From positions 1 through 34,735 of the forward strand of contig JBBSML010000028.1 of NCBI GenBank assembly GCA_038233215.1: a stretch of 34,735 nt of DNA, written 5' to 3'. Origin of the DNA: JACDBZ01 sp038233215 (GTDB taxonomy: Bacteria > Chloroflexota > Limnocylindria > QHBO01). The position numbers were made by a program, and so were the translations under genes. Each line of letters starts with the position of its first letter. Position 1 is the first letter of the stretch. Under the pieces are notes generated by a model, which had not been told where the DNA came from, did no database searches, and saw nothing but the letters and a program-made list of their open reading frames with translations. Shown piece by piece: positions 7,994-15,694 of the stretch.

Positions 7994-8955
7994 CCGCCTT
8001 CCATGGCCGACGCCTGCGGCGCACGCCGGCCCTCCGCGATCTGGTGCGCGAGACGCGGCTCCATCCGGCCATGCTCGTTGCACCGCTCTTCATTCGCCCG
8101 GGACACGGCATCCGCGAGGAAATCGGCTCGATGCCGGGTCAGCATCGGCTCAGCGTCGACGAGCTGCCGGCAGAAGCGCATCGGCTGATCCAGGTGGGCG
8201 TGAAATCGGTGCTGCTGTTCGGCCTGCCGGAGTCCAAGGATGCCGAGGGGACCGCTGCATGGGCGGACGACGGGATCGTGCAACAGGGAATCCGCGAGCT
8301 GCGGCGAGCGGTCGGCGACCAGCTGGTCGTCATCGCCGATGTCTGCCTGTGCGAATACACCTCGCACGGGCACTGCGGCATCCTGCGCGATACATCAGTC
8401 GACAACGATGCGACCCTGCCCCTGCTGGCTCGCAGCGCCGTATCGCTGGCCGACGCCGGTGCCGACATCGTGGCCCCCTCGGCCATGATGGATGGGCAGG
8501 TGGCCGCCATCCGAGCGGCTCTTCCCGACACGCCGATCCTGGCCTACGCTGCCAAGCACGCATCGGCCTTTTACGGGCCGTTTCGAGAGGCCGCCGACTC
8601 CGCCCCGGCCTTCGGGGATCGACGCTCGTACCAGATGGATCCTGCCAACGGCCGCGAGACCGTGTCCGAGATCCTCGCGGACATCGAGGAGGGGGCGGAC
8701 ATGATCATGGTCAAGCCAGCGCTGCCAGCGCTCGACCTCATCGAGGCCGCACGTGCCGTCACGGCTGTCCCGATCGCCGCCTACCAGGTCAGCGGTGAGT
8801 TCGCGGCCATCTGTGCGGCAGCCGAGCGCGGTTGGCTGGACCGACGCGCTGCCGCCCTCGAATCGCTCACCGCCATCGCGCGAGCCGGAGCCGGAATCAT
8901 TGTCACCTACTTCGGCCTCGAGGCCGCAGGCTGGCTGCGCGAGATGGACCGATGA
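7990..8955 (+). CDS. hemB: Delta-aminolevulinic acid dehydratase / porphobilinogen synthase (HemB)
   Basis: HemB condenses two 5-aminolevulinates to porphobilinogen. The 321-residue protein has both active-site lysines, in YAAKHASAFYGPFR and MIMVKPALPALD (Schiff-base Lys). The metal-site loop DVCLCEYTSHGHCG has three cysteines, which indicates the zinc-dependent type rather than the Asp-rich magnesium type. The start is GTG 7990, overlapping the hemD stop (GTGA). The hemB stop overlaps the hemQ start. Confidence 0.96.
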   Translation: MTAFHGRRLRRTPALRDLVRETRLHPAMLVAPLFIRPGHGIREEIGSMPGQHRLSVDELPAEAHRLIQVGVKSVLLFGLPESKDAEGTAAWADDGIVQQGIRELRRAVGDQLVVIADVCLCEYTSHGHCGILRDTSVDNDATLPLLARSAVSLADAGADIVAPSAMMDGQVAAIRAALPDTPILAYAAKHASAFYGPFREAADSAPAFGDRRSYQMDPANGRETVSEILADIEEGADMIMVKPALPALDLIEAARAVTAVPIAAYQVSGEFAAICAAAERGWLDRRAAALESLTAIARAGAGIIVTYFGLEAAGWLREMDR

Positions 8956-9638
8956 GCGACGAGCGCTTCGTTCACGCCTGGCTCCTGCGCCTGGACCCTG
9001 CCTGGCGTCGACGGTCAGCTGAGGAACGACGTGCCGACGTGGCCGACTTCTGTGCCGCTGCCGATCGGAGTGAAGGACGGTTGATGCAGCACAGCTACTC
9101 GACCATCGGCCTGCGCGCGGAGGGCGATCTGCTCCTGTGGCGGATGGCCGAAACGATCGAGGCGGTGGAGGAGACGGGGGCCGACCTCCTCGCGTCGGGC
9201 ATCGGTCAATGGCTGTCTCCCGCGATCAGCATGATCGGGCTGACCCGACCATCACAATACGTCAAGCGGCCGACGGTCCAGGAGCAGTCGCTGTTCAGCG
9301 GCGAGCGATCGAACTACCTCGTCGTGTACCCGTTCACCAAGTCGGTCGAGTGGTACCTGTCCTCCGCCGAGGAGCGGCAGGAGGTGATGAAGGGTCACAT
9401 GCGCGTCGGGCATCAATACCCGCAGGTCCGCCAGCTGCTCGCCTACTCCTTCGGCCTGGATGACCAGGAGTTCATTGTCGCCTACGAGACCGATGAGCTG
9501 ATCGCATTCCAGGACCTCGTCCGCGACCTGCGCGCGACCGAATCCCGCAGGTCAACGGTGCGCGACACGCCGATCATCACCGGCATCCATCGGCCATTGG
9601 CCGACATCCTCGGCCTCCTCTCGGGGGATTCGCGTTGA
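8952..9638 (+). CDS. hemQ: Coproheme decarboxylase, chlorite-dismutase family (HemQ/ChdC)
   Basis: HemQ converts coproheme III to heme b by oxidative decarboxylation, the last step of the coproporphyrin-dependent pathway. The 228-residue protein is a chlorite-dismutase-fold member. It has the catalytic-Tyr motif YPFTK (Tyr at about residue 130), the region GHMRVGHQYPQVRQLLAYSFGL, which contains the candidate proximal haem-ligand histidine, and the following block DDQEFIVAYETDEL. There is no signal peptide. The Arg of true chlorite dismutases cannot be placed by eye, and HemQ function rests mainly on the cluster context. ATG 8952 overlaps the hemB TGA; longer in-frame starts would run into hemB. 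Confidence 0.92.
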   Translation: MSDERFVHAWLLRLDPAWRRRSAEERRADVADFCAAADRSEGRLMQHSYSTIGLRAEGDLLLWRMAETIEAVEETGADLLASGIGQWLSPAISMIGLTRPSQYVKRPTVQEQSLFSGERSNYLVVYPFTKSVEWYLSSAEERQEVMKGHMRVGHQYPQVRQLLAYSFGLDDQEFIVAYETDELIAFQDLVRDLRATESRRSTVRDTPIITGIHRPLADILGLLSGDSR

Positions 9639-9834
9639 TGCGGCTCGCGCGGCGCAGATCCAGATCCACACTCCCGCGACGCGAGGTGACCGATCTGGGG
9701 CGAATGCGGCGGATATCGGCAGCGGCCGCGCCACATTCACCCCTGGTCAGTCCGTTTGGCGTTGGGACGGCCCCCACCGCGGTCTCGCGTCGTCCTGGCG
9801 TCACTACGGTGAGGTCCGCAGGATCTCCGCACGG
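9639..9834. other. 196-bp gap inside the heme operon
   Basis: This is the only large gap in an otherwise overlapping gene cluster. An open frame from 9635 to 9844 exists, but its product is Arg-rich, matches no known family and has no ribosome binding site, so I do not call it a gene. No clear promoter or terminator was found. AGGAT at about 9820-9824 may serve as a weak ribosome binding site for hemL. Confidence 0.4.
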
Positions 9835-11076
9835 ATGGGCGTGATCAGCACCACCCGCTCCGACCAGCTCATGGCGCGCGCCGAGCGGCTCTTCCCCGGC
9901 GGTGTGAACTCGCCGGTGCGCGCGTTCCGTTCGGTGGGAGGCACGCCGCGCGTCATCGAGCGCGCCGCCGGCGCGTGGGTCTGGGATGTCGACGGCAACG
10001 AGCTGATCGACTTCGTCGGCTCCTGGGGACCGATGATCCTGGGTCACGCGCATCCAACGGTCATCGCAGCCGTCACGGATGCCGCCCAACGGGGCACCAG
10101 CTACGGCGCGCCGAATCCGCACGAGGTCGAGCTGGGCGAGCTGATCACCGATGCCATGCCATCGATCGAGCGCCTCCGATTCGTCAGCTCCGGCACCGAG
10201 GCGGCCATGAGCGCCATCCGTCTGGCACGCGCGGCGACTGGCCGGGACCGAATCATCAAGATGGCCGGTGGCTACCACGGTCACGCGGATGCGCTGCTCG
10301 TGCAGCCAGGTTCGGGCGCGATCGGCATGCCCGCCAGCGCGGGAGTGACCGAGGGCGCAGCCCGCGACACGCTCGTCGCCCCATTCAATGACTCCGATGC
10401 CATCGCGGAGCTGCTCGCCACGCACGATGTCGCCGCGGTGATCGTGGAGCCGGTGGCCGCGAACATGGGTGTGGTGCCGCCGCTCGCCGGATACCTCACG
10501 GGCCTGCGTGAGCTCACGAGCCGCCACGGCGCTGTTCTCATCTTCGACGAGGTGATCACCGGCTTCCGCATCGCCAAAGGCGGAGCGGCCCAGCGGTACG
10601 GTGTCACGCCCGACCTGACCGTGCTCGGGAAGATCATCGGCGGCGGCCTGCCGGTCGGAGCCTACGGCGGCCGCGCGGACCTCATGAAGCAGATTGCGCC
10701 GGACGGTCCCGTCTACCAGGCCGGCACCCTATCCGGCAATCCGCTGGCAATGGTGGCCGGCGCCGCGACACTGCGGCAGTTGACCCCAACGGTCTATGAG
10801 CAACTCGAGGAGGCGGGCGCGACGCTCGAGGCCGGTATCGCCGACGCCGCGGAGGCGGCGGGCGCATCGGTCCGTATCAGTCGCGTGGGAAGTCTGCTGA
10901 CGGCATACGTCGACGACTTCCCGACCTTCTTCCACGCCATGTTGCATGCGGGGATCATGCTTCCGCCCAGCCAGCACGAGGCGTGGTTCGTATCGACGGC
11001 GCACACGGTCGACCAACTGGATGCAACCATTCACGCGGCACGCGCCGCGTTGACGAAACACAGAGAGGATCAATGA
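9835..11076 (+). CDS. hemL: Glutamate-1-semialdehyde 2,1-aminomutase (HemL)
   Basis: HemL isomerises glutamate-1-semialdehyde to 5-aminolevulinate, directly after HemA. It is a PLP-dependent class-III aminotransferase-fold enzyme of 413 residues. Typical blocks are FPGGVNSPVRAFRSVGGTP at the N-terminus, FVSSGTEAAMSAIRLAR, GGYHGHADALLV, LIFDEVITGFR, and the PLP-binding Lys in TVLGKIIGGGLPVGAYGG. The length is close to the family norm. ATG 9835 is used; GTG 9841 is an alternative. Its TGA overlaps the hemE ATG. Confidence 0.96.
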   Translation: MGVISTTRSDQLMARAERLFPGGVNSPVRAFRSVGGTPRVIERAAGAWVWDVDGNELIDFVGSWGPMILGHAHPTVIAAVTDAAQRGTSYGAPNPHEVELGELITDAMPSIERLRFVSSGTEAAMSAIRLARAATGRDRIIKMAGGYHGHADALLVQPGSGAIGMPASAGVTEGAARDTLVAPFNDSDAIAELLATHDVAAVIVEPVAANMGVVPPLAGYLTGLRELTSRHGAVLIFDEVITGFRIAKGGAAQRYGVTPDLTVLGKIIGGGLPVGAYGGRADLMKQIAPDGPVYQAGTLSGNPLAMVAGAATLRQLTPTVYEQLEEAGATLEAGIADAAEAAGASVRISRVGSLLTAYVDDFPTFFHAMLHAGIMLPPSQHEAWFVSTAHTVDQLDATIHAARAALTKHREDQ

Positions 11077-12122
11077 TCACCCCCACGACCGCCTGGACCG
11101 GCGAGGCGCGTTTCTGCGCAGCGCTGGGCCATGAGCAGCCCGACCGCACCCCGGTCTGGTTCATGCGCCAGGCTGGCCGCTGCCTGGCCGACTACCGGAA
11201 GCTGCGCGAGACGTACCCCATCCTGACGCTGGCGAAGACGCCGGAGCTGTGTGCCGAGGTCACGATCATGCCGGTGCAGGCGTTCGGCGTCGACGCGGCG
11301 GTCCTCTTCGCCGACATCATGATTCCGCTGGAACCGATGGGCGTGAGCCTCGAGATCCAGCCGGATGTCGGGCCGATCATCCACGACCCGATCCGCTCGC
11401 GCGCGCAGGTGGACGCCCTGCGGCTGATCGATCCCGACACCGAGCTGGCGTTCGTGATGGATGCCATCCGTCTCGTGCGTCGCGAGCTCGACGGCCGCCA
11501 GGCCGTCATCGGATTCTCTGGCTCACCGTTCACCCTTGCCTGTTATCTGATCGAGGGCCGGCCCTCGCGTGACTACGCCATCGCCAAGGCCTTCATGTAC
11601 CGCGAGCCGGAAGCGTGGCACGAGCTCATGGACAGGCTCTCGTCGGTGGTGATCGCGTACCTGAACGCACAGATCGATGCGGGCGTGCATGTCGTGCAGC
11701 TGTTCGACTCCTGGGTGGGGGCGCTCAATCCGTCCGATTACGTGACCTACGTCCAGCGCCACGTCGCGCGCATCTTCGCGGAGGTCCGGGCCGCCCCGAC
11801 GATTCATTTCGGGACCGGCACGGCCGCGCTGCTCGAGCCGATGACGGTCGCCGGCGGTGACATCATCGGGGTCGATCACCGCCAGTCGCTGGATCGGGCC
11901 TGGGAGCGCATCGGCTTCGACCGAGGCGTCCAGGGCAACCTCGATTCGACGCGGCTGATTGCCGGATGGCAGCCCACCGCCGAGGGAGCGCGAGATGTCC
12001 TCCGCCGCGCCGCCAACCGCCCGGGCCACATCTTCAACCTGGGCCACGGCGTGCTGCCCGAGACCGATCCCGATCTGCTCCGCCGTCTGGTGGACCTCGT
12101 CCACGCCGAGTCGGCGCGATGA
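11073..12122 (+). CDS. hemE: Uroporphyrinogen decarboxylase (HemE)
   Basis: HemE removes four acetate carboxyls from uroporphyrinogen III to give coproporphyrinogen III. The 349-residue protein carries the signature PVWFMRQAGRCLADYR (with the two catalytic-site Arg residues), FADIMIPLEPMGV with the conserved Asp, GFSGSPFTLACYLIEG, LFDSWVGAL, and NLGHGVLPETDPD at the C-terminus. GAGAGGA just upstream of ATG 11073 supports this start, and the ATG overlaps the hemL stop. Longer in-frame starts lie within hemL. Confidence 0.96.
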   Translation: MITPTTAWTGEARFCAALGHEQPDRTPVWFMRQAGRCLADYRKLRETYPILTLAKTPELCAEVTIMPVQAFGVDAAVLFADIMIPLEPMGVSLEIQPDVGPIIHDPIRSRAQVDALRLIDPDTELAFVMDAIRLVRRELDGRQAVIGFSGSPFTLACYLIEGRPSRDYAIAKAFMYREPEAWHELMDRLSSVVIAYLNAQIDAGVHVVQLFDSWVGALNPSDYVTYVQRHVARIFAEVRAAPTIHFGTGTAALLEPMTVAGGDIIGVDHRQSLDRAWERIGFDRGVQGNLDSTRLIAGWQPTAEGARDVLRRAANRPGHIFNLGHGVLPETDPDLLRRLVDLVHAESAR

Positions 12123-13054
12123 GCGGGCGCCTGGGCGTCCTCCTCATGACCTACGGCTCGCCCGCCGCCGATCTCCATGACCTACCGCAGTACCTTGCCG
12201 CGGTTAGCGGCGGACGCGAACCCAACCCAGACCTGGTGGACGAGTTCCGGCGCCGCTACGAGCTGATCGGCGGTTCCCCGCTCATCCCGATCACGCGGGC
12301 ACAGGCCGCTGCGCTGGAGGATCGACTGCGCGCCGATGGCCTCGACGCGTCCGCCACGATCGGCATGCGTTTCTCGGATCCCTCGATCCTCGAAGGGCTG
12401 CGCGAGCTGGCCGACCTCGGCTGCGATACCGTCACCGCCATCGTCATGAGCCCCCAGTACTCGGAGCTGCTCATGAGCGGCTACCGGCGCGCGGTGGACG
12501 CGGCGGTCGAGCAGCTCGGTACCGATGCGCCACGCGTGGAGCTCGCACCGGCCTGGCATCGCGAGCCGGCGTTCGTCGAGGCCGTCGCCGAGCGAGTCCG
12601 CGCGGGGCTCGCTTCGCTGCCCGACGGCGCGCCGGTCCTCCTCACCGCCCACTCGCTCCCCCGCCGCGTGGCCGATGCCGAACCCGTTTACCTCGCCCAG
12701 CTGCGCGAGACGGCCGAGGCGGTGGCGTCGTCCGCCGGCATTCCCGACGATCGCTGGCACTTTTGCTGGCAGTCTGCCGGCCACGAACCGGGCGAGTGGA
12801 TGAAGCCGGACTTCGCGGATCTCGTCCCCGAGCTACACGTCGCCGGCCATACTGCCGTCCTGGTCGCACCGATCCAGTTCCTGGCCGATCACCTCGAGAT
12901 TCTCTACGACGTCGACATCGGCGCACGTGAGCAGGCTGAAGGTGCAGGCATGGCGTTCGCCCGCATCAAGTCGCTCAACACCTCGCCGACCTTCATCGGC
13001 GCATTGGCGCGAATTGCGACTGCGGCCGCGCCCGTTCCCGCCCCACGGGCATAA
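12119..13054 (+). CDS. hemH: Ferrochelatase, probably coproporphyrin ferrochelatase (HemH/CpfC)
   Basis: This 311-residue enzyme inserts Fe(II) into a porphyrin. It has LGVLLMTYGSP at the N-terminus, the metal-site His in LLTAHSLPRRV, and the conserved Glu of FLADHLEILYDVD. The length and the absence of a C-terminal membrane segment match the soluble Bacillus-like group. With hemQ upstream, the likely substrate is coproporphyrin III, making it CpfC; this is inferred from context. The ATG overlaps the hemE TGA. It is the last gene of the heme operon. Confidence 0.93.
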   Translation: MSGRLGVLLMTYGSPAADLHDLPQYLAAVSGGREPNPDLVDEFRRRYELIGGSPLIPITRAQAAALEDRLRADGLDASATIGMRFSDPSILEGLRELADLGCDTVTAIVMSPQYSELLMSGYRRAVDAAVEQLGTDAPRVELAPAWHREPAFVEAVAERVRAGLASLPDGAPVLLTAHSLPRRVADAEPVYLAQLRETAEAVASSAGIPDDRWHFCWQSAGHEPGEWMKPDFADLVPELHVAGHTAVLVAPIQFLADHLEILYDVDIGAREQAEGAGMAFARIKSLNTSPTFIGALARIATAAAPVPAPRA

Positions 13055-13079
13055 CGGAGCGTCAGAGGTCGCCGGTGCG

Positions 13080-13097
13080 GCGGGCAGCATGGCCCGC
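13080..13097. terminator. Possible hairpin downstream of the heme operon
   Basis: A 6-bp stem, GCGGGC (13080-13085) with GCCCGC (13092-13097) and a 6-nt loop, lies 26 bp after the hemH stop. There is no T-tract. It may mark the 3' end of the heme transcript, but the stem is short. Confidence 0.3.
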
Positions 13098-13154
13098 GGG
13101 TGTGAATCCTCATTACGCCAATGGTCCTGACCGCCCATCGGTTACCGTTGCGGC

Positions 13155-13604
13155 ATGCAGCGAGTTGAACGCAAGGCCGTCATCGGCGCCCCACCAGCCG
13201 TGGTCTTCGCCTATCTGTCAGATATCGACAACCTGGCCGAATGGCAGACCGGGGTGGTGAGCGCGCGACGGACGTCCCAGGGCGCGATAGGAGTGGGCGC
13301 AACGGCATCGGTCACGCGCCAGCTGATGGGTCAGCAACTGGAAGCGCCCCTCACCATCACCGAGCACGATCCGCCGCGGCGACTCGGCATCGGCAGCGAG
13401 GTGAGTGGCGTGAAGGCGCACGCGACACTCGACCTCGAGCCCGCTGATGATGGGAGGACCACTGAGCTCACCTTCGCTATGGAGATCCGTGGCTCGATGC
13501 TGACCGCCTTCATGGAACCGATGATCGCCGGTGCCGCCGGCGGCGACATCGACACCAGCCTGGCGCGCCTTCAGGGTCGGTTCACATCCGACGGGCGAGT
13601 CTGA
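13155..13604 (+). CDS. SRPBCC-family (START/polyketide cyclase-like) protein
   Basis: This 149-residue protein begins QRVERKAVIGAPPAVVFAYLSDIDNLAEW, the standard first strand and helix of SRPBCC proteins, which form a helix-grip cavity for hydrophobic ligands. The middle part (TITEHDPPRRLGIGSEV) and the last helix (SLARLQGRF) also fit. The ligand and reaction cannot be told. There is no good ribosome binding site; TACCGT at 13142-13147, a few bases before the ATG, hints at a leaderless transcript. It is about 100 bp from hemH and probably transcribed separately. Confidence 0.82.
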   Translation: MQRVERKAVIGAPPAVVFAYLSDIDNLAEWQTGVVSARRTSQGAIGVGATASVTRQLMGQQLEAPLTITEHDPPRRLGIGSEVSGVKAHATLDLEPADDGRTTELTFAMEIRGSMLTAFMEPMIAGAAGGDIDTSLARLQGRFTSDGRV

Positions 13605-13607
13605 GCC

Positions 13608-13745
13608 TCACGAAGCCACGCCGCGCCTGGTTCGTCGACGCGCGTAGAGAATTTCATCAGCGCGGGCAATGAGCTCGTCCACCGTCTCCCCCACCGCGAT
13701 ATCGGGCGCGGCGCTGCTCATGCAGAGGTCGAGTGTGCCAGGCTC
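13608..13745 (-). pseudogene. Remnant of a GGDEF domain C-terminus
   Basis: On the minus strand, about 44 codons before the stop at 13608-13610 read EPGTLDLCMSSAAPDIAVG and then ETVDELIARADEILYARRR. The second part matches the last helix of GGDEF diguanylate cyclase domains (usually tvdeLlarADeaLYrAK). The GG[DE]EF active-site loop and the rest of the domain are absent. It lies directly downstream of, and in a different frame from, the response regulator at 13718-14185. The simplest reading is the leftover end of a receiver-GGDEF protein after deletion and frameshift. A free 37-residue peptide from the ATG at 13721 is less likely. Confidence 0.55.
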
Positions 13746-14185
13746 GCGTCGCGCCGGGCGTCGGCGCGTGCTAGGTGATCGAACGGTCGTGATCGGCCGA
13801 CGGCGGTCGCAACGGCGGCGATCAGCTCGTCGAGCGTGAACGGCTTCGGCACGACCGCTGCGAATCCGGCTTCTCGCGACCGGTCGGTGAGATTGGCCTG
13901 CGCCTCGCGGCTGGCTTCGGAGTGAGCGCTGAACATGATGACCGGCACGGAGCGAGCACGCTGCCGGATCCACGAAGCGGCATCCCACGATTGGTGGTAG
14001 CTCGTCGCCGAGGCGCTATCGAGCAGGATGCAGTCCGGCTCCAGCTCATCGATCGCCCGATGCATGGCATCGTCGGTGATCTCGAGGAGACACCACACGT
14101 CGTAGCCTTCCTCCGCCAGGATCGCCTGCACGGTGGCGCCGACATTGCGATCGTCGTCAATGCACAAGATGCGAGGCCGAGACAA
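13718..14185 (-). CDS. Single-domain response regulator (receiver), probably truncated
   Basis: This 155-residue protein is a CheY-like receiver. It has the acidic pocket in ILCIDDDRNVGA, the phospho-acceptor Asp in DCILLDSASA, the Thr/Ser-position block PVIMFSAHSEAS and the conserved Lys in VVPKPFTLDEL, so phosphorylation is plausible. After about residue 130 the tail (SRPFDHLARADARRDASLAHSTSA region) does not resemble an output domain. A GGDEF remnant follows in another frame, suggesting a lost diguanylate cyclase output. The start is TTG 14185, chosen because the receiver begins there; it has no clear ribosome binding site. It is convergent with the SRPBCC gene. Confidence 0.8.
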   Translation of the reverse strand: MSRPRILCIDDDRNVGATVQAILAEEGYDVWCLLEITDDAMHRAIDELEPDCILLDSASATSYHQSWDAASWIRQRARSVPVIMFSAHSEASREAQANLTDRSREAGFAAVVPKPFTLDELIAAVATAVGRSRPFDHLARADARRDASLAHSTSA

Positions 14186-14471
14186 CCGCGCGGCGCGATC
14201 GGTGCTGAATGAGATTTCCGTTCCTCCGTCACCGATGTCGTTCTACCCGAGCAGCACCGATGAACTTCTTCTCCGTCCCTGACCCGCACTCGTGGACCGC
14301 ACGTGGAGACGGCTTCGTTGGACCCCGATTGCGGGTTCCCACCCTCACCTTCAGGCCGGACGCTGACCGCGTCATTACGAAATCGTCATCACTGGTCATG
14401 TGCACCCGCTCGTTGATGGCGTACCATCACACGATCATGCTGATTACTCGCCCTCGTGGCGAGGAAGCGCC

Positions 14472-15251
14472 GTGAGCGCGCCCTCGCCGAAACCGGCTGA
14501 TGTCGAGGCGCGCCGTGCGCTGGTCCTGCACGACCGGCCCCTGATCGTGGATCTCATCGAGCTGACGCTGAACCACGGCGTCTTTCTCGTCCAGGCGGCT
14601 GACAGCCTGGACCGGGCAAAGAAGATCCTGGATGAATGGCTACCGCACATGGCCATCGTCGACATGGACCATGACGAGAGCTCTGATCTGCTGGTGCACC
14701 TGGGAGCCTCGAGTACGCTCACACAGAGCAAGACCCCGGTCCTGGGCCTCACGCGGCGCGGTGACCTGCGGACGAAGCTGAAGGCCTTCGAGCTCGGCGT
14801 GGACGATGTCCTGGCCGTGCCGTTCTCGCCCGAGGAGCTGCTCGCGCGATCGATCGTCATCTCCCGTCGCGCCACGGGCGCTCATCGAGCGATGATCCCT
14901 TCGATCAAGCTCGGCGAAATCGAAATCGACATCCTCAACCGCGAAGTTCGGGCGGGCAAGTCGATCGTGCACCTGACCGGGATCGAGCAGAGCATTCTCT
15001 ACGTGCTCGCCAGCCGCGGTGGACGCGTGGTCACCAGGGAGGAGATCCTCGACGGCGTGTGGGGCACCGACTTCGTGGCCGAGAGCAACATCGTCGACCG
15101 CCACGTCCGCAGCCTGCGCATCAAGCTCCAGAACGACTATCGTCAACCCCGCTTCATCCTCACGGTCCCCGGGCAGGGGTATCGGTTCATTCCCACCTTC
15201 ACGAACCAGGGTTGGAAGACCGCAGCCGAGCATGCCAAGCCGGCCAGCTGA
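14472..15251 (+). CDS. OmpR/PhoB-family winged-helix regulator with degenerate receiver
   Basis: This 259-residue protein has an N-terminal receiver-like domain (about residues 15-130) and a C-terminal Trans_reg_C winged helix (about 145-245: IKLGEIEIDILNREVRAG, REEILDGVWG, NIVDRHVRSLRIKL, then VPGQGYRFIPT). The receiver is atypical. The usual DDD pocket is replaced by LVLHDRPLI, and the invariant Lys of the KPF motif is Val in LAVPFSPEEL, although an Asp-rich VDMDHDES is kept. Phosphorylation-independent control is therefore likely. GTG 14472 is preferred because GAGGAAG (14461-14467) precedes it; an in-frame ATG at 14400 lacks one. No adjacent histidine kinase is visible. Confidence 0.85.
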   Translation: MSAPSPKPADVEARRALVLHDRPLIVDLIELTLNHGVFLVQAADSLDRAKKILDEWLPHMAIVDMDHDESSDLLVHLGASSTLTQSKTPVLGLTRRGDLRTKLKAFELGVDDVLAVPFSPEELLARSIVISRRATGAHRAMIPSIKLGEIEIDILNREVRAGKSIVHLTGIEQSILYVLASRGGRVVTREEILDGVWGTDFVAESNIVDRHVRSLRIKLQNDYRQPRFILTVPGQGYRFIPTFTNQGWKTAAEHAKPAS

Positions 15252-15342
15252 GCCCAATCGGCCGCCGGTCCGGCAACTTCTCATTCGTCAACCGTGTTGG
15301 CGAAAGGACGAACATGCGTGGCGGGTCTCCGCCTATGGGGCG

Positions 15343-15372
15343 TTGAGGCGAAACGGACCCCTGTGCTATCCT
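15343..15372 (+). promoter_or_regulatory. Predicted promoter of the T-box/tRNA-Ala/leuS unit
   Basis: TTGAGG at 15343-15348 and TATCCT at 15367-15372 are 18 bp apart; TGTGC directly before the -10 adds an extended -10-like element. Transcription would begin near 15379, just before T-box stem I, which fits well. Confidence 0.55.
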
Positions 15373-15550
15373 CCACGCCGATGCGTTGACGCGGGATCAG
15401 TACGCGCAATTCGCTCGAACACAGCGAGCCGGGAAGGGTGCGAGCCGGCGTTCGAGGAGCGTGGAACTCACCTGCTGAGCAGTTGGGCGAAGAGTCCGGC
15501 CGGGTGGCGCCCGATAGCAGCGCCGACGAGTGGACCGACACGAAACACGT

Positions 15551-15626
15551 GGGGCTGTAGCTCAGTTGGGAGAGCACCTGCATGGCATGCAGGGGGTCGG
15601 GGGTTCGAGTCCCCCTAGCTCCACCA
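15551..15626 (+). tRNA. alaT: tRNA-Ala (anticodon GGC)
   Basis: This 76-nt gene folds into a complete cloverleaf: a 7-bp acceptor stem GGGGCTG/TAGCTCC including the G3-U70 wobble pair that marks alanine tRNAs, an anticodon stem CCTGC/GCAGG with anticodon GGC, a T arm with GGTTCGAGTCC, discriminator A73 and an encoded CCA. It lies inside the loop of stem III of the leucine T-box leader and would be transcribed with that leader, upstream of its terminator. It should be made whether or not the T-box terminates. The symbol is a generic label for an alanine tRNA gene. Confidence 0.97.
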
Positions 15627-15663
15627 CTTCATCGGTCAAGCTCAGGTGGTACCGCGAAGATGT

Positions 15664-15694
15664 GAACCCCTTCGTCCTGACGACGGAGGGGTTC
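15664..15694 (+). terminator. T-box-controlled terminator hairpin
   Basis: A 13-bp stem forms between 15664-15676 (GAACCCCTTCGTC) and 15682-15694 (GACGGAGGGGTTC) with one G-U pair and a 5-nt loop. The following GTTGTGT is only a weak T-tract. The 5' half includes bases needed for the antiterminator, as expected for a T-box switch. It ends 23 bp before the GNAT start codon. Confidence 0.82.

Noticed and set aside
9635..9844. A 69-codon Arg-rich frame between hemQ and hemL
   Set aside because: TTG start inside hemQ, no ribosome binding site, no recognisable family; composition is what GC-rich noncoding DNA gives.
15502..15514. A second T-box-like sequence GGGTGGCGCCCG before the tRNA
   Set aside because: It lacks the ACCGCG end and fits better as part of the stem II region (GGCGC/GCGCC); the proper T-box with terminator is at 15644-15694.
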